64,000 bases of DNA from Pampus argenteus (taxonomy: Eukaryota > Chordata > Actinopteri > Scombriformes > Stromateidae), in assembly GCA_036937835.1 (NCBI GenBank), contig CM072878.1:11284001-11348000 (forward strand), in the 5' to 3' direction. Every line of letters starts with the position of its first letter. The first letter of the stretch is position 1. Both the position numbers and the translations under genes were made by a program. This document shows, one piece after another, positions 14,001 to 29,000 of the stretch. The notes beneath the pieces are model-generated. The model made no database searches and was not told the DNA's origin. It saw only the letters and a program-made list of their open reading frames with translations.

Positions 14001-17000
14001 TGTTTAGGCTTGTCCTCTGTTGCTGGGCTGACAATGACAAGCACAAACAATAAGCAGGCACAGCCATCATCGCATGTCCCTTTGCGATCTTTATGCTGAA
14101 TACTAAACTGTTGCAAAACTGGAAAATGTGTTTTCATGTTGCTTCACAAACACAAAGCAACAGTAATACTAACCACATTCTCCAACTTAAGACAATGTCT
14201 TCCTCACAAAAAAGATGTATCCTTTTTTTTCCAGAGACTGCTTAAAAAGTGCTTTGGGTCATCAATGAGGACCCAAAACAATGCAAATACATCCCCTATA
14301 AATATTTTTTATCCACTGCTTCTGCCTGGGTTGCTATTATATCGTGACAAACAGTTGAAACCCCTCAAGAGGGGTGGTGGCACTGTGACTGGACTTGGCT
14401 GTGTATGGCTGGAACTGGAGCTGATGTTGAATGGATTGAACCAACATTGTGTTTAATTGTACAGAATACATTCTATTTTCACCAAGGAAACTGTAATCTG
14501 CTTGTGACCAAGTAATGTGGTCTTGTATGGGATTAATTACCCAGTGGAATGCACTGACTGGCTGACTGGTTGGTTGGCTGACTGGCTGGAGTCTGTTGAA
14601 GTCTAGGCTGTCAGCAGAGTGTGCGCTTTTATAGTTTAGGAGGGAAATGGAGTGATAGAACCTAAAGAGTAAGAGTAGGAAGTGGATAAGTGTCAGCATA
14701 TAGTTTGTTATTTACACACCCAGCAAACTAGGAGCTGTATTAACATTCATTTGAAGATGTGTCTCTAAATGTTAAAAACTCTATAGAGCAGAGAGGAGCT
14801 ACAGACAGGGGTGATAATTGTATGTGGATTCATCACTATGAGCAACACTTCTCACATTGGTGTTAATCAAAATGTTAATCAGTTTAGTTTCAGCTATGGC
14901 ACATTTACCTATATATAACTCGACTATAATACTTTTACAGGGCACATATCAGGTACATTTCTAGATCCATATTTATATACTGGGGCTTTACTGGTCGATT
15001 TCTGCATGCTTTACAGCACTTATGCAGCCCTTCGGTTCAGCCTCTGTCTGAAACAGGCCATTTCAGCTCCTGTCTCTTTAAGGCCCCCATCCCGACGAGC
15101 CCACTCCGGTTTCGCAGGCTACATAAACAAACAGTAGTAGTCGGATTTCACTTCGTTTTGTTATTCTTTACCTGTAATGGAAACTTCTCAAATACACCCA
15201 TACATGTTTGAGCCCGAATCCAATACAGAAATATGTGAGTGGACAACACAAACTATGGAACAACGTTAGCAACAAAGGCTCCCATTGGATGGCTGTTTGT
15301 AGGCATGCATGAACAATATGATGTCATCATGAGGATGAAATAGAGATAACATTGCAACTAAGCTTTTGACTGTAGAGGAGCATTTTTCCATATGTTCACC
15401 TCAAGGTTTGGACTTTTGACCATGTTTAACATAGACATTGTTCCCTTTAAATTCATGCTGGATGATTTTTTTTATCATCATGTCTTACATCTTCAGTCTG
15501 TAAAATACTGCATGTTATAGGCTAATGGTATTATCCAGTTTATTAGTGTAGGCAATGTTTGATTTATATATAATACGAATACAATAAGTTTGCTAGTTTC
15601 CTCAAGACAACACAAATGCCTATTGCATTCAAAGCTCTGATCTTCTCACCACAGTTTCCCCGACTCTCAACTCCAACAGTACTATTCGCAGTTATAAAAA
15701 AAGATCAAAGAGAGTGGTGCAAGGGTTTGCTTGTTAAAGTCAAACTCCACCTTAAATCAGAATTCATACACACTGTTCTTATGATCAAAGAGTTAAGTCA
15801 GTAGACACAAACAACTCTCTAATAAAGTTTGAAGCCACAAAGTCAAGACTCCGATGTGTGATAATAATTGTAAAGTAAACATCACGCTCCACAAACATGT
15901 ATTTTGAAATTTGCATGACCAAAAGGACCAATTCTACTGCAAACAGTAATACATTAGAAAATGTTTGTGTTTTGAAGATATTAGATTCTTTTTAAAACGT
16001 GTTAGTGCCCGACTGTAATTGTAATTATATTCTGTCTGTAGAATTTATTGCTGCAGCTCACAATCTGTGTTAACTGCACACATAAATAAATAAACTGGCT
16101 GACATGCTGATGGTGTGCCTTAAACCATCATGTTACACTTGATTTTAGAGTTTACTGATTTGATTATTGCTAAAATTCAGGGACAAATCTGAATGTATTT
16201 TTCTATTGGTGCAGTTATTTCTCTTCAGAATTGAAAATTCAAAACACCATGTTCAACTGTTAGCAGCATCTGTCCCATTGAAAACACAGGATATGAGTTC
16301 CTTTTGACTGAAAAATGGCTGCTGAAGTGTTAAAACCAGAGATAATAAACGTACAGCTGTAGCGTCAGAACAGCAGTTTCAGACTCTAAATACAGTTTGA
16401 AGCAGTGGTCTAGAATACAGTATATTTGGGTACTAACTCTATAATCAGTACAAAATAAAAGGTTTTGCTTGTTCTCATTTAACATTGACCCTTTTAAAAA
16501 CTTTCACAGTGGTTTAGCCTTTCTCAATGTACCTGAGTGCATCTTCGAGTTTGGTTATCTTCCTCTTAGCTTCCGCTCTCTCTTTCTCTGCCTCACTGAG
16601 CGTTGCCAAAACCTGAGGTAGAGAGTGAGAATAAAAGAGGGAGAGATGTGTAAGTGTAAGAGCAGATACCATCAAACATCACTCAGGAAAACTCTCCTGT
16701 TTGTAACCTTGTACATCTGGTCTCATCTCTTCTCTCCATCACCTCATCAAAAGTATCATCTGAGTCTATCTGCCTGCATATCGGGCCTCTCACTCTAGAT
16801 CTATGGCAGCCACATGGGCCTTTCTTATGTCCAGATGCCGTACTGTGCCCTCCTTGATGTGTTTCATTTACCACTCCTGAGGAGTGAAAATGGGAATATT
16901 TCGAGGGGAAACAAAAGGAAAGTGTTTCATCTCCAGCCACCTTCCATAAGGAAGAAGGAGACAAGGGAAAGATGATTTAGATGAATACAAGAGCACATCA

Positions 17001-20000
17001 AAACTACACTACAAGCATTCTTCTAGATATTGTTTTTAAATTCTCCCTGACCCTGAATAAAGTGCACAGAGGCCTGCTAAGTTCTTGCAGGTGTATATCA
17101 GCCAGAGAGGCCCGGGTATGCCAGCCTGCAACCAATACACACACACACACGTTGTACGTGTGGAACTTTGAAGATGACCCAGGTGCAGTACAGTCTTTAA
17201 ACCTGATCTTCAAGTAAGAAGTCTGGTCTGGTCCAGCTCAGATCATTAACAAGGGCTTCTGTACTCTATGGTTTATGACTGCCCTATTGCTTTGAAGAGG
17301 GTCTCTCTGAAGTAAAGAACTCAGCACAGGGGCAATTAAGTGTAGGCCCTGGTACACTGACAGTACATAGTTCAGACAGACAAATGTCTTCCTTTAAACG
17401 CTTGTGCTAACTAAGTCTTCATGTTTATTTGAATATGCTTATAACTCCCATTCCCTTTCGATGATTAGCCTTATGCCAAATTATAAAAAAACCTGTTCAC
17501 TCTGTTAAAATCTAAAAGTAAGGGAGAAACAAAAGGAACACGTGGCTCCAGGCTTTGATCTCCACTAATCGCTTTGTCCAGGACAGTTTTAATGCAACAA
17601 GGAGCAAGTACACAATACCTTTTTCTCACAGTTGATGTGCAGTTCATCTTTTTCCTGTTGAAACGTCATCTCTTGATCCTAAAAACAAGAAGAGTTGAAT
17701 GACAAATATGACAAAGATGTTACTATGTCAAATCTGCACATAAACACTGTATTGTTCGAAAGACTTACTCAGACACATGTCCACAATGACAAACCCATTC
17801 TAAACACACACACACACACACACATCTACCACAGCTGGTATTGCTTCAGTGACAAAAAAAAAAGATGCATGCAAACACAATCAGCTCATACCCTGAGTTG
17901 TTTCTGTCTTTGATGTTCACTGTCCAGGAGCTGCTGTTTGAACTGAGCTACGGTTTTCTCAAAGTCCTCCAGCACCTCAGAAGTCTGGAATAGAGAAAAA
18001 AAAGAGGACATTTCTAGATGACTAAACTTGGTAAGTTTGGTATTTTGTATAAATTGATAATATATTTATCGAGTTGGTAGGGGGAGCATCGTGCAGGTGT
18101 AAAATGGACCTTGGCAGCAGACAGAGCATGCTCATGATGTAAGTGGCTTATGTCAGTCTCGTGTTTGACCTGGAACTTCTGCAATGTCTGCTCGTACTGC
18201 TCACCCTGCTGCTCCTTCTCTTTCTGCAGGACCATAATTCTGTAGACATTAAAGTGCATCACCGGGTGGTTAATACACACACTGACATGTTCCTATTCCA
18301 ACTTCACAAACTAAATAATGAATCACTTTACCTGCCTGTAGCTATAGTTTTGTTTCATTCAGCGCATTTAAAATATTTCTTGGATACCTTACACGCACCT
18401 TGATTGTAAAAACATGTTATCTGATAATGATCCTTATGCTCTATTTCACTTCATGTCAAATAGTTCCTGACCGTCTCTTGGCCTCCTGTAGTTCTGCACT
18501 GATGGACGCAATGTGGATCTCCAACTGGGCCTTCTCCTGTGTCACCTTCTGACGCAGCACGTTGCCCTTCTCCAACTCCACAGACTGCTGCTTGACCTGT
18601 AGCTCCAGCTCATGCACCGTTCGCTCCTGGATCACAATGATACCAAAGATACCAATAAACCATACAGCATTCACCACTAAAAGCAGTAGCCTGAGAAAAT
18701 GTCATGGGCCACAGACATGCTCCAGTAGTGAAATCAGACACTGAAGTCTGGTTTTTCATAATATGGAAGAATGTGGCTGACATCTCCTCTGACTTGATCC
18801 TCGCTCATTATAAAATTATTTTATAAAATGTTTGTTGTGTTTATTGCTTATACATATATATAGTGTTTAAATGATGTCTACTTAACCTGAGGTATGACTT
18901 TTTTTACAATGTCAAAATCAAAAAACATCACATAATCATACAAAACTTAATTCATTCATACATTCATTATACAAACTGTACCAAACCAGTCAGGTCAAAC
19001 CAGCAGAAACCCTTTCACTTGCTAGCTACAGAGGGTAAGATCTTATGAAGTGCAAATGTTTTAAGACACACCTGAAGTATATATATATATGTGTGTGTGT
19101 GTGTTTGTGTGTGTTTCTACAATAACTCAAATGCAGCAGTTTCTGGAGTCAACTGTTGTGCCTTTGAAGAGTTTCTGGAGCTGTAACTCCCGGCTACTAT
19201 TTTATCTTGTTGCCCTAATTCTAACTTTTGGATTGACTCATGGAAAGACAAGTTTAAAGAGGACTTTTTCCATTTGTTTTAACATTATTTACCTATTTTA
19301 AAAAGGTCAAATTTTAATAGGATGTCTGTATATTTGTAACAGGCCTCACAAATAAGCATACTATTAAGACGTTCTTGTTTCTTTGAAGGCAGCAACTAAC
19401 ACTCAACAATAAAGTAAATTCCAGCTGAAACTAAATGATCAAAATCTCAAACTGCTTAACCAGCAGTTTTTGACCACTTGTGGTGCTGTGGAGCAGCATT
19501 CTGATCTGCAAGTCTTCTTTGTGTTTGTATCTCCTGCTCTAAGAGCACACACACAAAGACTTGCATGCACATGCAAAAGCATGGGAGTTATATTTACAAT
19601 GCATCTACGGTAAAATGTGTCCATGCAGGTTTTAGTTTTTAACTTGATCTTTATTAATTATGCCAGAAAATTAACTTTGCACATCTAATCTTTTAAGGAG
19701 ATTCTAATTCAGACTGTAAACATCTCATCAGTTGTTAGCTATGCCTGCATGTGACATTGCCAAATATGTTGGTAAATAAAACTGGTTTCACCCAATTCCA
19801 AATATAGGAGGTGGTGGCAGTCATGTACAGTTTAAAGTAAGAGATGTGGTAATACGCTCAGTATCTTTGCTGAGGATAAACAGTGCATTTGATTAATGTA
19901 CCAGAAAATTTCACTGTGTACACTATCTTACTATCTTTTTGAAAAACCTCAAAGTATGTTCATATGTTAAGGCTAAAATTAAATTACTCCACCGTACGCC

Positions 20001-23000
20001 AACATTACTGAGTGATTTCAATGATGTTACTGAATGTCAAGCACTCAGGATCATGATTTTCAATAGAGACCATGATCAAAGTCCAGCTGATGCAGACAGG
20101 TTCTTCCGGCACTGTTTTGATGAAAAGAAACGTCCCCTCTCTGCATACTGTCCCCCAGCATGTGTGTCTTTGTGTTTGTGTGTGTGTGCATATGACAGCG
20201 TGGAATGTAGTGTGGACAGACTGATAAAGGCGATGACGGGGCCCTGATTAAAGATGGAGCGTGCTAGTCGATCTAGACGATGACAGAGGCTTGTGATGAC
20301 AGGCGGCAGAATGATTGGAGAGGAGGGAGCGGTGTGTTTGAAAAGAGCAGCGCCCGGTAAGACTGGTGAGAGAAATTTTTGTCTTTGTGTTAGCAATGTA
20401 GGGTGCTAAGAAAAGGAACAAGGCGCCTGTGTTGTGCTGGGACGCGTGCTGACACTTAGCTCTTTGGCAAGAGATGAGAGGAAGCACCTCTCCATACTGG
20501 ACACACCTGGACACACTCAGTGGGAGCAAATTATGTCCCCTAATTAGGTGTCTGAGAAGGAGAATTACTAGGTGTGAAGTGCAGCTACATTATGAGCCCC
20601 ACTCCCCTTCACTGATTTCAAAGATAAAGCCTTTGATGAAAAAAAAAACAAGAAAGTCATATATAGTGATGGATAACCTTTTACAGTTTTTGTATCAGAA
20701 CTAAGGCCAGCAACTAGAAGATAGCCTTCGTCACTCATCTCCTCAGGCTTGGCTGGCTTTGTGTATACATGCATGTTGTGTTTCTTGAGGAAGAGCAGCA
20801 AGCAGAGGTGAAAGTCTGACAGAAGACATAAATAATGAGACAAAGTGGTCTCTGGAATCCTTTACTGCTTTAGTTTGGTCTTACTATTATCATTACTGGG
20901 GACGCACATATGGTTCAGCTTGAAACCAGTTGAAACCACACACGTTGGATGGTACTATCATGCATTTTAATTCTGGTGCTAATTTTGCAGTTTTGTAAAA
21001 TACTCCTCAATAAAAAAAACAAATTGCTAGATCAACAATTATGAGCAATAAAAGGTAAAGCAATAATGCCGCTAGCTCATCTCTAATCACTAGACAATAC
21101 TGATCATGCCTCTATTATCATTAATTTAGATATGGACACGCATGGACAACAGTCAAGAGTTTGTACTGAGGCAGATATCGGCTTGTCTTTATTTCCAAAC
21201 ACCTACTCAGTCACTCTATCTGCTCTGCTCTGCGCACAGATAACATCCAAAAATAACAACATCTGACCAACCAGGTAGCGATGAGCGATGGACATTCTTG
21301 ATTTCACTGTTATTAAAGTATATACAGTGTGCTGTATTCGAATGGGTATGAATCATCAGTTGGAGTTTGTCTTGGCTTGTATGCTTGAGATGTGAACTGA
21401 GCAAACCTTTCATATAGCATGCTGGGTATGAACTTTTATTAGCATCTACAGCACCTCATACTCAGTAGAGGATTGTTAGAGACCTAAATTATAGGTCATT
21501 TATGGTACAAGTCACATGCTCAATATAGCTCCTCTCTACTGGGTCAAAGGTATGGAGGACTGAAGGTATGAAGAACAAAATGTTTGCATATTGGATAGTA
21601 CTGTTCTTCTGACTGATATCTTCAAGGTATTATAGTCCTATAGCTAACTGCTAAGTCAACAGATCAAGACAAAACCTTTTTAAAATAAAAGAAAACAAAA
21701 CAATGATTCCAGAGACCACAGACCAAGAGGTGCTGTAATAACTCACCTAACTCAGTCCACTTTGAACATCCTATGCTAGGTGTGTGTGTGTGTGTGTAGG
21801 TGTAGGTCAGCCCAAACTAACAGCAAAAGAGCAGCTAATTTTCAATGACAGAGGGCTCTTTTCATTCTCTGGGGCCTTGTCTGTCCTTAATTATTAAAAG
21901 AGGGGCCTTACAACGAGCCCCACACTGTCCGGTGTTTGATGCCTCTTAAATGTGGGCCTGCTGACAGATTAAGGCCAGAAGCAATATGTGTGCATGTACA
22001 CATGACAGCCCATGAATGTGGATATTGATAACAATACTATTTATAAGGGATTGCATTCATCTGGTCTCTGGTGTTCGTAATCCACATTAAAAGAAATGCG
22101 CATGACCCCACTTAAAACCGGTCCTTTCATACAACATCAAAGAAAGAGTAGCTTTGGGAGGTGTGTGCATGCATATGTGCATGCATGTCTCCAAGCACAG
22201 CCATGTGCAAGATTTAATACACACTTGGATCAAAGACTTTTATAAAGATGACAGATATACGATATGAGAGTCATTATTGCCCAGAGGTTACAGGATGTCT
22301 CCTTTTATTTGAGCCATGGAGTGGCATGGGTAACTGTTTCATAATGAGATCTTGTCCTTACTTTCCTCACGTGGTCTGGTGAGGAAAGTCGAAAGGTTTA
22401 GGCTTGATACCATTGAGAGAAAAAAAATCTGAAGTTAAATTCAGCTTGATTAATATCTAAATTCTAAACACACACCCATTCCTGTACTCACGGTTGCTTG
22501 TGACCGAGTATTATACTCAGCCTCCATCTTAGCCAGCCTGAGGTTGGTGTCCTCCAGCAGCTCCTGGATGTTTTCAGTGTGTTTCTTCTGCAATTCAAAC
22601 TTCCCCTGCTCCATCTCTGCAGCTACAGCATGCATCTGGAAGGGCAAATGATAAGTACACATCAATAACAGAGTTTCATCCATGACTACTTTGCTTTATT
22701 TCTTTTGTCACTCTTTCCCTTTTGTGTAAATCCTTTTCGTTTCACAAAAATCAATTCTTTAAACGAGTAATGTCTTGCTTATTCAAGGGGAATAAACATT
22801 ATTCATATTTATTATTACATCTGAGAAGAAATGTTCCACAAGGTTGCTCATCACATGCTAAGTGAACCTAAAAAAAATGAGTGGAAATTTCATTAGGATC
22901 TCATTGTGCCCGGACCACACTAACGTAAGCACGGCATGAAAGAATAAAGATTTTCTAACAGTATGACAGCGCCTGGCTGCTTGCTATCAAACAGTCTTTC

Positions 23001-26000
23001 TCTGGCTCAGGGCTGCTTAGAGGAGGTTGGGCTGCAGAATATCCAAACCCTTCAACTTGTCTTTATACCTTCTTCTCCCACTCATTTTTCAGGGAGTCGG
23101 TGCTATGATCCGAATTCTTTTTCAGCTCAGCAATCTGCTTCTCTTTGCTTTCGCAGATGACCTGGGATTCCCGCAGCACACTTTGAACTGCGCAGAGAAC
23201 ACACACAAAAACACAAAGAGCAGTCAGACCCTGCCTCAGGGTATGTACATAGATGGACACACACACACAGACACTCATGCTCATTGATGTGCTGTCAGTA
23301 AATCAATGTCAATAAAGACATTGCTTCTATCAAATGGCCAGTAGCACTTTTCTTTGCCAAGTTTATATGCATTTCATTAGATGAAGACAGACTTGAGAAA
23401 GTGAGAAAGGGAAGAGGGAAATTAAGCGTAAAGAAAGAGGCACATATTATGCAATTACATTTTAGATTAAGCAGCACAGCTGGAGAACATCACTCTACAC
23501 CGATGGAGTCTTTCGTGGAACTGTATCTTTTTGGGCTTTTTACTCTGAGTGTTCTGAGACACTACTATAAACATCCTTCCAGTTAACCCTGCAATCCCAT
23601 GACCTCTCACCTTTGCTCTCCAGCTTACGGATCATCTCCTCTGATTCCTTCTGCTTGGCCCGGTACAGGCTCTTCATCTCTTCAATCTCACCATTTTTTC
23701 GGTCCAGAATCTAAGAAGGGAGATTGTTTTTAACATGACATGGAAGAATATTTGTATTTATGACTTAGCCACATTTTCTATATAGTTTGTGCTTATAATC
23801 TTCAGTCACAGGCTAAATTTAAATGTGCAATATGGCAACCAAATTAAGTTCTTAAAAGTGACTGAAATGCTTTTAAGACAGGAATGAATGACAACAACAA
23901 AATCTATAACTAAACTAAACCTATTGATGTTTCCTTATGTAAAAGATTTACTTACGTCAGTGACATCTGTGAACATAAGCAACATTGTATTTTATGATCA
24001 TATGACAAACACAGAATGCTAATGTATTTAACGCTACAATTACGTGTGCTAATTTATATGAGAAAAAAAATGTTTCGGTTAAAAGTTATAAGGACATGGC
24101 ACATTTCATGTGCACAATTCACAGTAATGAGACTTTATGTTCCAGATGCATATTTAGTCCTTTAGATGCCGAGTAAAATGGTAACTGAGTGAACCACCTG
24201 TGCTGAGGTGTGATGAGGTAACTGCACCTGCTTGCTGCTGCCATCTGTGTGTAATTAGTTAAATTAGACCATGGAGAGTTGGAGCTTCAGTATAAAAGGA
24301 CAGTCTTAGAGAAGACAGAAGTTGTCTTGGCTCAACTGCATCATGTGCATAAAGTATACAGTATATCTACATAATACAGTTGTCTACTTGAGGGTAGTGT
24401 AAAATTGCACATTTGTGGACAATTCTAGGCTTTAATGTACTGCATGAGTATGCCAGTCAACTCTCCTACTGTCACGTTACCAAATTGTATACTACCATAT
24501 TATATACCTGATCACAATATTAGGTAGTAAATATCCAACTGACAGACTAGTCCAACAACAGATGGTGTTCTGACTGCCTTGTTGAAACAGCAGCAAATCT
24601 TAATAGTGGTTATATAAGACTTCATCATACATAGTATTTTGTTCTATCCAAGTGCACTTAGTTGTTAGGCTTGTCATCCTCTGTGTGAATGGGATGGGGG
24701 AGATGAAAGGAGGATGGGGTGGCAGGAGCAAGGTTCATACAACATTTAGGGATACCCTTTTTTTCTCCATTTCACCACACCTGAGAAACTATTGTATTTT
24801 TCGGGGTCCGCTGGGCATGGTACAGTGTCAGGTTAGGAAGAGTGCACTAGACAGAGGGAAATGACAGCTTTTAGGGTGCCCATTTTCAGCTTTTATAAGT
24901 CATCCTAATGCAGGGGGAATCCAACCTGGCTGGCCATGGCTTTAACCAAAAGCACCAGTGAATGGAGTAAAAAAAGAACTGAACTGAAGAAGACACTGAC
25001 AAAATCTGGAGTTACAACATGAGTATACTTTCTGCAGAAAAACAGAAACAGATTTTACAATAAGAAATTAATGTGGAATTTAAAACAAATACTGTTAACA
25101 GTGACCCTCTAGTGTACCATGTGGTCTACTGATAATCTCAGATCATTTGCAAGTAAAAAAAAAAAAAAAAAAAGACACAATGTGCTTTTTCACCTGGGTT
25201 TAGAAAAAGAATTGCCCAGTACTGATCCGCAACTATTAGCATACAACACTCAGGCCTGTTCTCCAATTACCTTCTTCATTTGGAACTGGTAGGGAAGACA
25301 ACAATGACCAATAACCCTTCAGCAGCCTATACATTATTCAAAATGGGACTAATTAAAACTAAACCCTCCATCAGGCTCGTCACAGTGCACTCTTGAGTCA
25401 CTTCCCTTTGAAGCCATTAGAGGGAATAGTGGGTAAAATTCTGAGGAAATTATATCATAACTCACAATCTGTATGTAATTAAAGAGGTAGAGAAAGCTTG
25501 CTGTCATCCTGTCTCTTTTCAAACACAAAGCAATGGGCAAAATGGTGTTTTTTTTTCTGTTTTATTAAAAGCTTCTGTCGCAGCAAAGGAAAGGTATACG
25601 TAGAACCTGACAGATCCCAGGTGCTTGATCTGCAGCCTACCTGACAGGCACCTAGTGTGAAGTAAACCATCTTTAAAGCTATTTTCTCTGGCTAACAAAG
25701 AGCTTTGAAGAGGTGATTACTTGCTGTATGGAAGAAGAGAGACTTGTTCCGTTCCTTCTCATTAGCTGCCAGCTGGTATCAAGAGCCAGTGATGGGCATC
25801 GTAACACAGTTTAACTAGTCACCATGAGCACAAGTTAGCAGATATGACAGTCCAGTTGCCCCTCACTACAAATAGATGATTAATTTGAAAGCCTTTTTAA
25901 TATCTATTTATCAATATAAGATGGAAACTATGAGGATTCGGTACATGTAAGACACATTATACAGATGATATTTTACCAATATTGGCTGTGAATTTGGTAA

Positions 26001-29000
26001 CATCATTATATTTATTCACAACCACAATGGTAGCTGATGCTGGTGCAGTATCCGCTACCGTTCAGTTAATTCTTACTTTCTCAACATCTGCATCGTGTCT
26101 CTGCTGCATCTTCAGTTTCTCCTCCTGGTGCTTGGCCTCAAGAACTTTGATCTTCATCTCAATCTGGAGACACATAGAGAAACAAGACTATAACAACATG
26201 TTTAACCCTCAAGTGATCCTTTTTTTTAATTTCCAAATCTGTTTGTAGGATGAAATAGCATTTACCACCAAGCAACATGAACAACAAATTTTATTCTAGG
26301 AAGTTAAACACATTTCTGTTGTAACTTTTTTTTTAGAGGTATGCTTTAGGGAAAAAATAAAAAACACTGTCATATAGAGTGACAGGATAACAGAGCTAAC
26401 GTAAATCTGGATGAAAGAAGATACAGTGTGTCCCATCTTGCACACAAGTGCAGCTGATGATGATATAAACCACAATAACATTTAAAAACATTTACTCATG
26501 CGCAGAGCTTCACACACCAGCGTGGGGCTGAGATGAACTTCGTATGTCCATGTATCAGTTAAATCGTGAAGAGAGTGGCGTTTTTTGTTTTAACAGTGTT
26601 TTCAGAGTTCAGCTTTTTCATGTGCATATTGGAACAAATCTCCATGAGCTACAGCGCTTCTCAGTCTTAATGAATTAGGTGACAAGCAGGTCTTCACAAT
26701 TTGTACACATTATTTCCTGCTAATTTGACATGGTTGCATTATGTTATAATCAGACTTGTGTTATTTTCCTTTGTTTTATTTGTCTTTCCTTGTTTATTTG
26801 GTCTTTTGTAAATCACATCACTTCTAAAACTAATACATTTCCTCTGTTCTTTCTAGCTAGTTTGCAACAAATTATATACAGGATTTTTTCCGCCCTCAAA
26901 CACACAACACATGCAAATACAAAGAGAACCTTTGACAGAAGGATGACTGTCCATTCACTTTGATGTCACTACTCATGTTTAGTCACTGTCTGTTCTGGTG
27001 TGTTAATCAACCCTGGAGCAGTGTGACAATGTTCTTCCTTTGAAAGTGTGGTTGAGTGTGTGAGCATGTTGTTGCTTAACAACATCCTGAGGCTAGCTCT
27101 TGTTTGTTTTAGTCATCAAAACAATTAGGTAGAAATTTTCCTCAACATCATTTGTGACAGTTGAACCACATTAGACCTTTTCTTGGTATGAATCAGGAAG
27201 GGAAGCAACTGTGACGAGGCCCAAATCAAAATATTCTGCAATTACGGTATGCGTCATGTGTAAAATACTGATATAATGCAGTAAATACATCAACAACATA
27301 GTGTTGTACTCATGCTTTGGGATTGAAATGGTAAAATCTCTAAAGCCTGAAGAGCTTCTGAGCCCCATTAAAAATAAAACTAATAAAAATAAAACTACAA
27401 CACATTCATTGCCTTCAAGATGCCTCTCCTCATTATTGCACCTGAGCAACACTGTATCCTTGACAAAGCTCTGTTAAGCATTCTCTCTCCGTTTTCTGTC
27501 TTTTTTCTTGATTTACCACCATTTCTTGTGCAATTAAAGGGACCAGAGGGGACCTGTCAGTAGAAAGACGGCAGTGATTGAAAGAAGAATAAGTGGAGAC
27601 CTTATTCTGCCGGCGCCACCCAAACCCAACTTTCTCATCGTCTCTTCAAATACTCTTTAGAAAAAAAAAAAGTTTGTCAAACTAGATCAGGGGCGTTTGA
27701 AACTTGTTTATAAAGGCATCATTGAAGGAAGGAGGAGGAGGAATGTCGTACACCTAAGGCTTCAGAGGTGCCTTCAATCAGCCCGACTGGGTGGTACAGC
27801 TTTTTTTCCCATCTTCACTTCTTCAGAGTTGTAGCTAGCGTTGTAAGATGCCATGTTTTTTGACACTTTGCTCTTGAAAGGATGAGAGGGTGGGAGGGAG
27901 GAAGGGAGGCGAGATATGAGAGAGGGAATGCAAGGAGAAAGACAGAAACAATTGCTTTCTCTGCTCTCAAAACCAGCACGAGGGTCAAGGCCTTTTTTCT
28001 TCAGGGGGATGTGTTCACAAATTGTCTGCTAACTGTTTGGGCTCCACAAAGCAAGGTTGCGTTTGTGCATCTACTATCATCTTGTTTGAGATGTACAATG
28101 TCCTGGTGTGTCTTTCATCCACTGTAAAAAAGTCAGCGTGCAGCATTAATTTACTGGTATGAATATTAGTAGTAGTATGAATAGTACAGATAGTAAGGTT
28201 GGATACAAAATAAAATTATCACTAATTATCACTATGTTAGAAGACAGACAGCAGATACACAAATGTTTACTTGGAATTTATAATATGAAGTAATTTAAAT
28301 ATATAGAAATCAAAGACTGAGGACAGAAATGCTTAAAATAGTAACTTTATCATTATGGAACACTGTTGGTCCCTTGTGTTTCTCAGCCTGAAGCACCATC
28401 TTGAAAGCCAAACTACAGAACTGGTCTCCTTTAAACTACTAAGGCTCACTAGCTTGCTCTTTTTTTAGCTTTGAAAAACGATCAGATAAGACAGGCTCGA
28501 GCCCTCTCAATCACAGGCTGAGAGCTCAAGCTCCATCCCAGAGGATCCTCAGATGAGAGAGACTGCATCATTATGGCATCGGAAAGTAAAGGGGTCTGAT
28601 CTCCAGTCAGGGGCATGTGACCATTAAAGTGTGACTGCTGACACTAACATACTCATCTACCACGCTGTGCCTGCTGCCAATCCCTGCGGTTAAATACAAA
28701 CGGGGAGGTTTGAAGACAGCATGTACACAACACATATCTCTAAGAAAATGGGGTACTTTAATAAGTCTGCTCCTTCTGTCATCACATGACTCTGGCCTAT
28801 AGTGAGGCCTGACTCATCAGATGTCATTTAATTGAATTTCCAGATGGAGACCCGACCCTCGTGATGCTGAGCACGGCTATGGTGTGTGTGGACGGATTAG
28901 CAGGACTTTACTGCTCCTGCAAGACATTTTCCACAACTCACCCATAGGCAGATATTCTGCGTGAACCAAGTGAGTTGAAGCAAAGGCAGCTTGTGGTGAA

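Larger units (their letters stand above)
6097..16532 (-). other. 10.4-kb cep112 intron between coding exons 16 and 17
   Basis: Holds the Tc1 relic (8917-10273), a compound ATG/TA/CA repeat (8862-8919), a CA tract (12551-12572), a short GACTGGCT-like tandem (14546-14592) and an old repeat-like segment (14936-15452). No exon was found. Confidence 0.7.
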
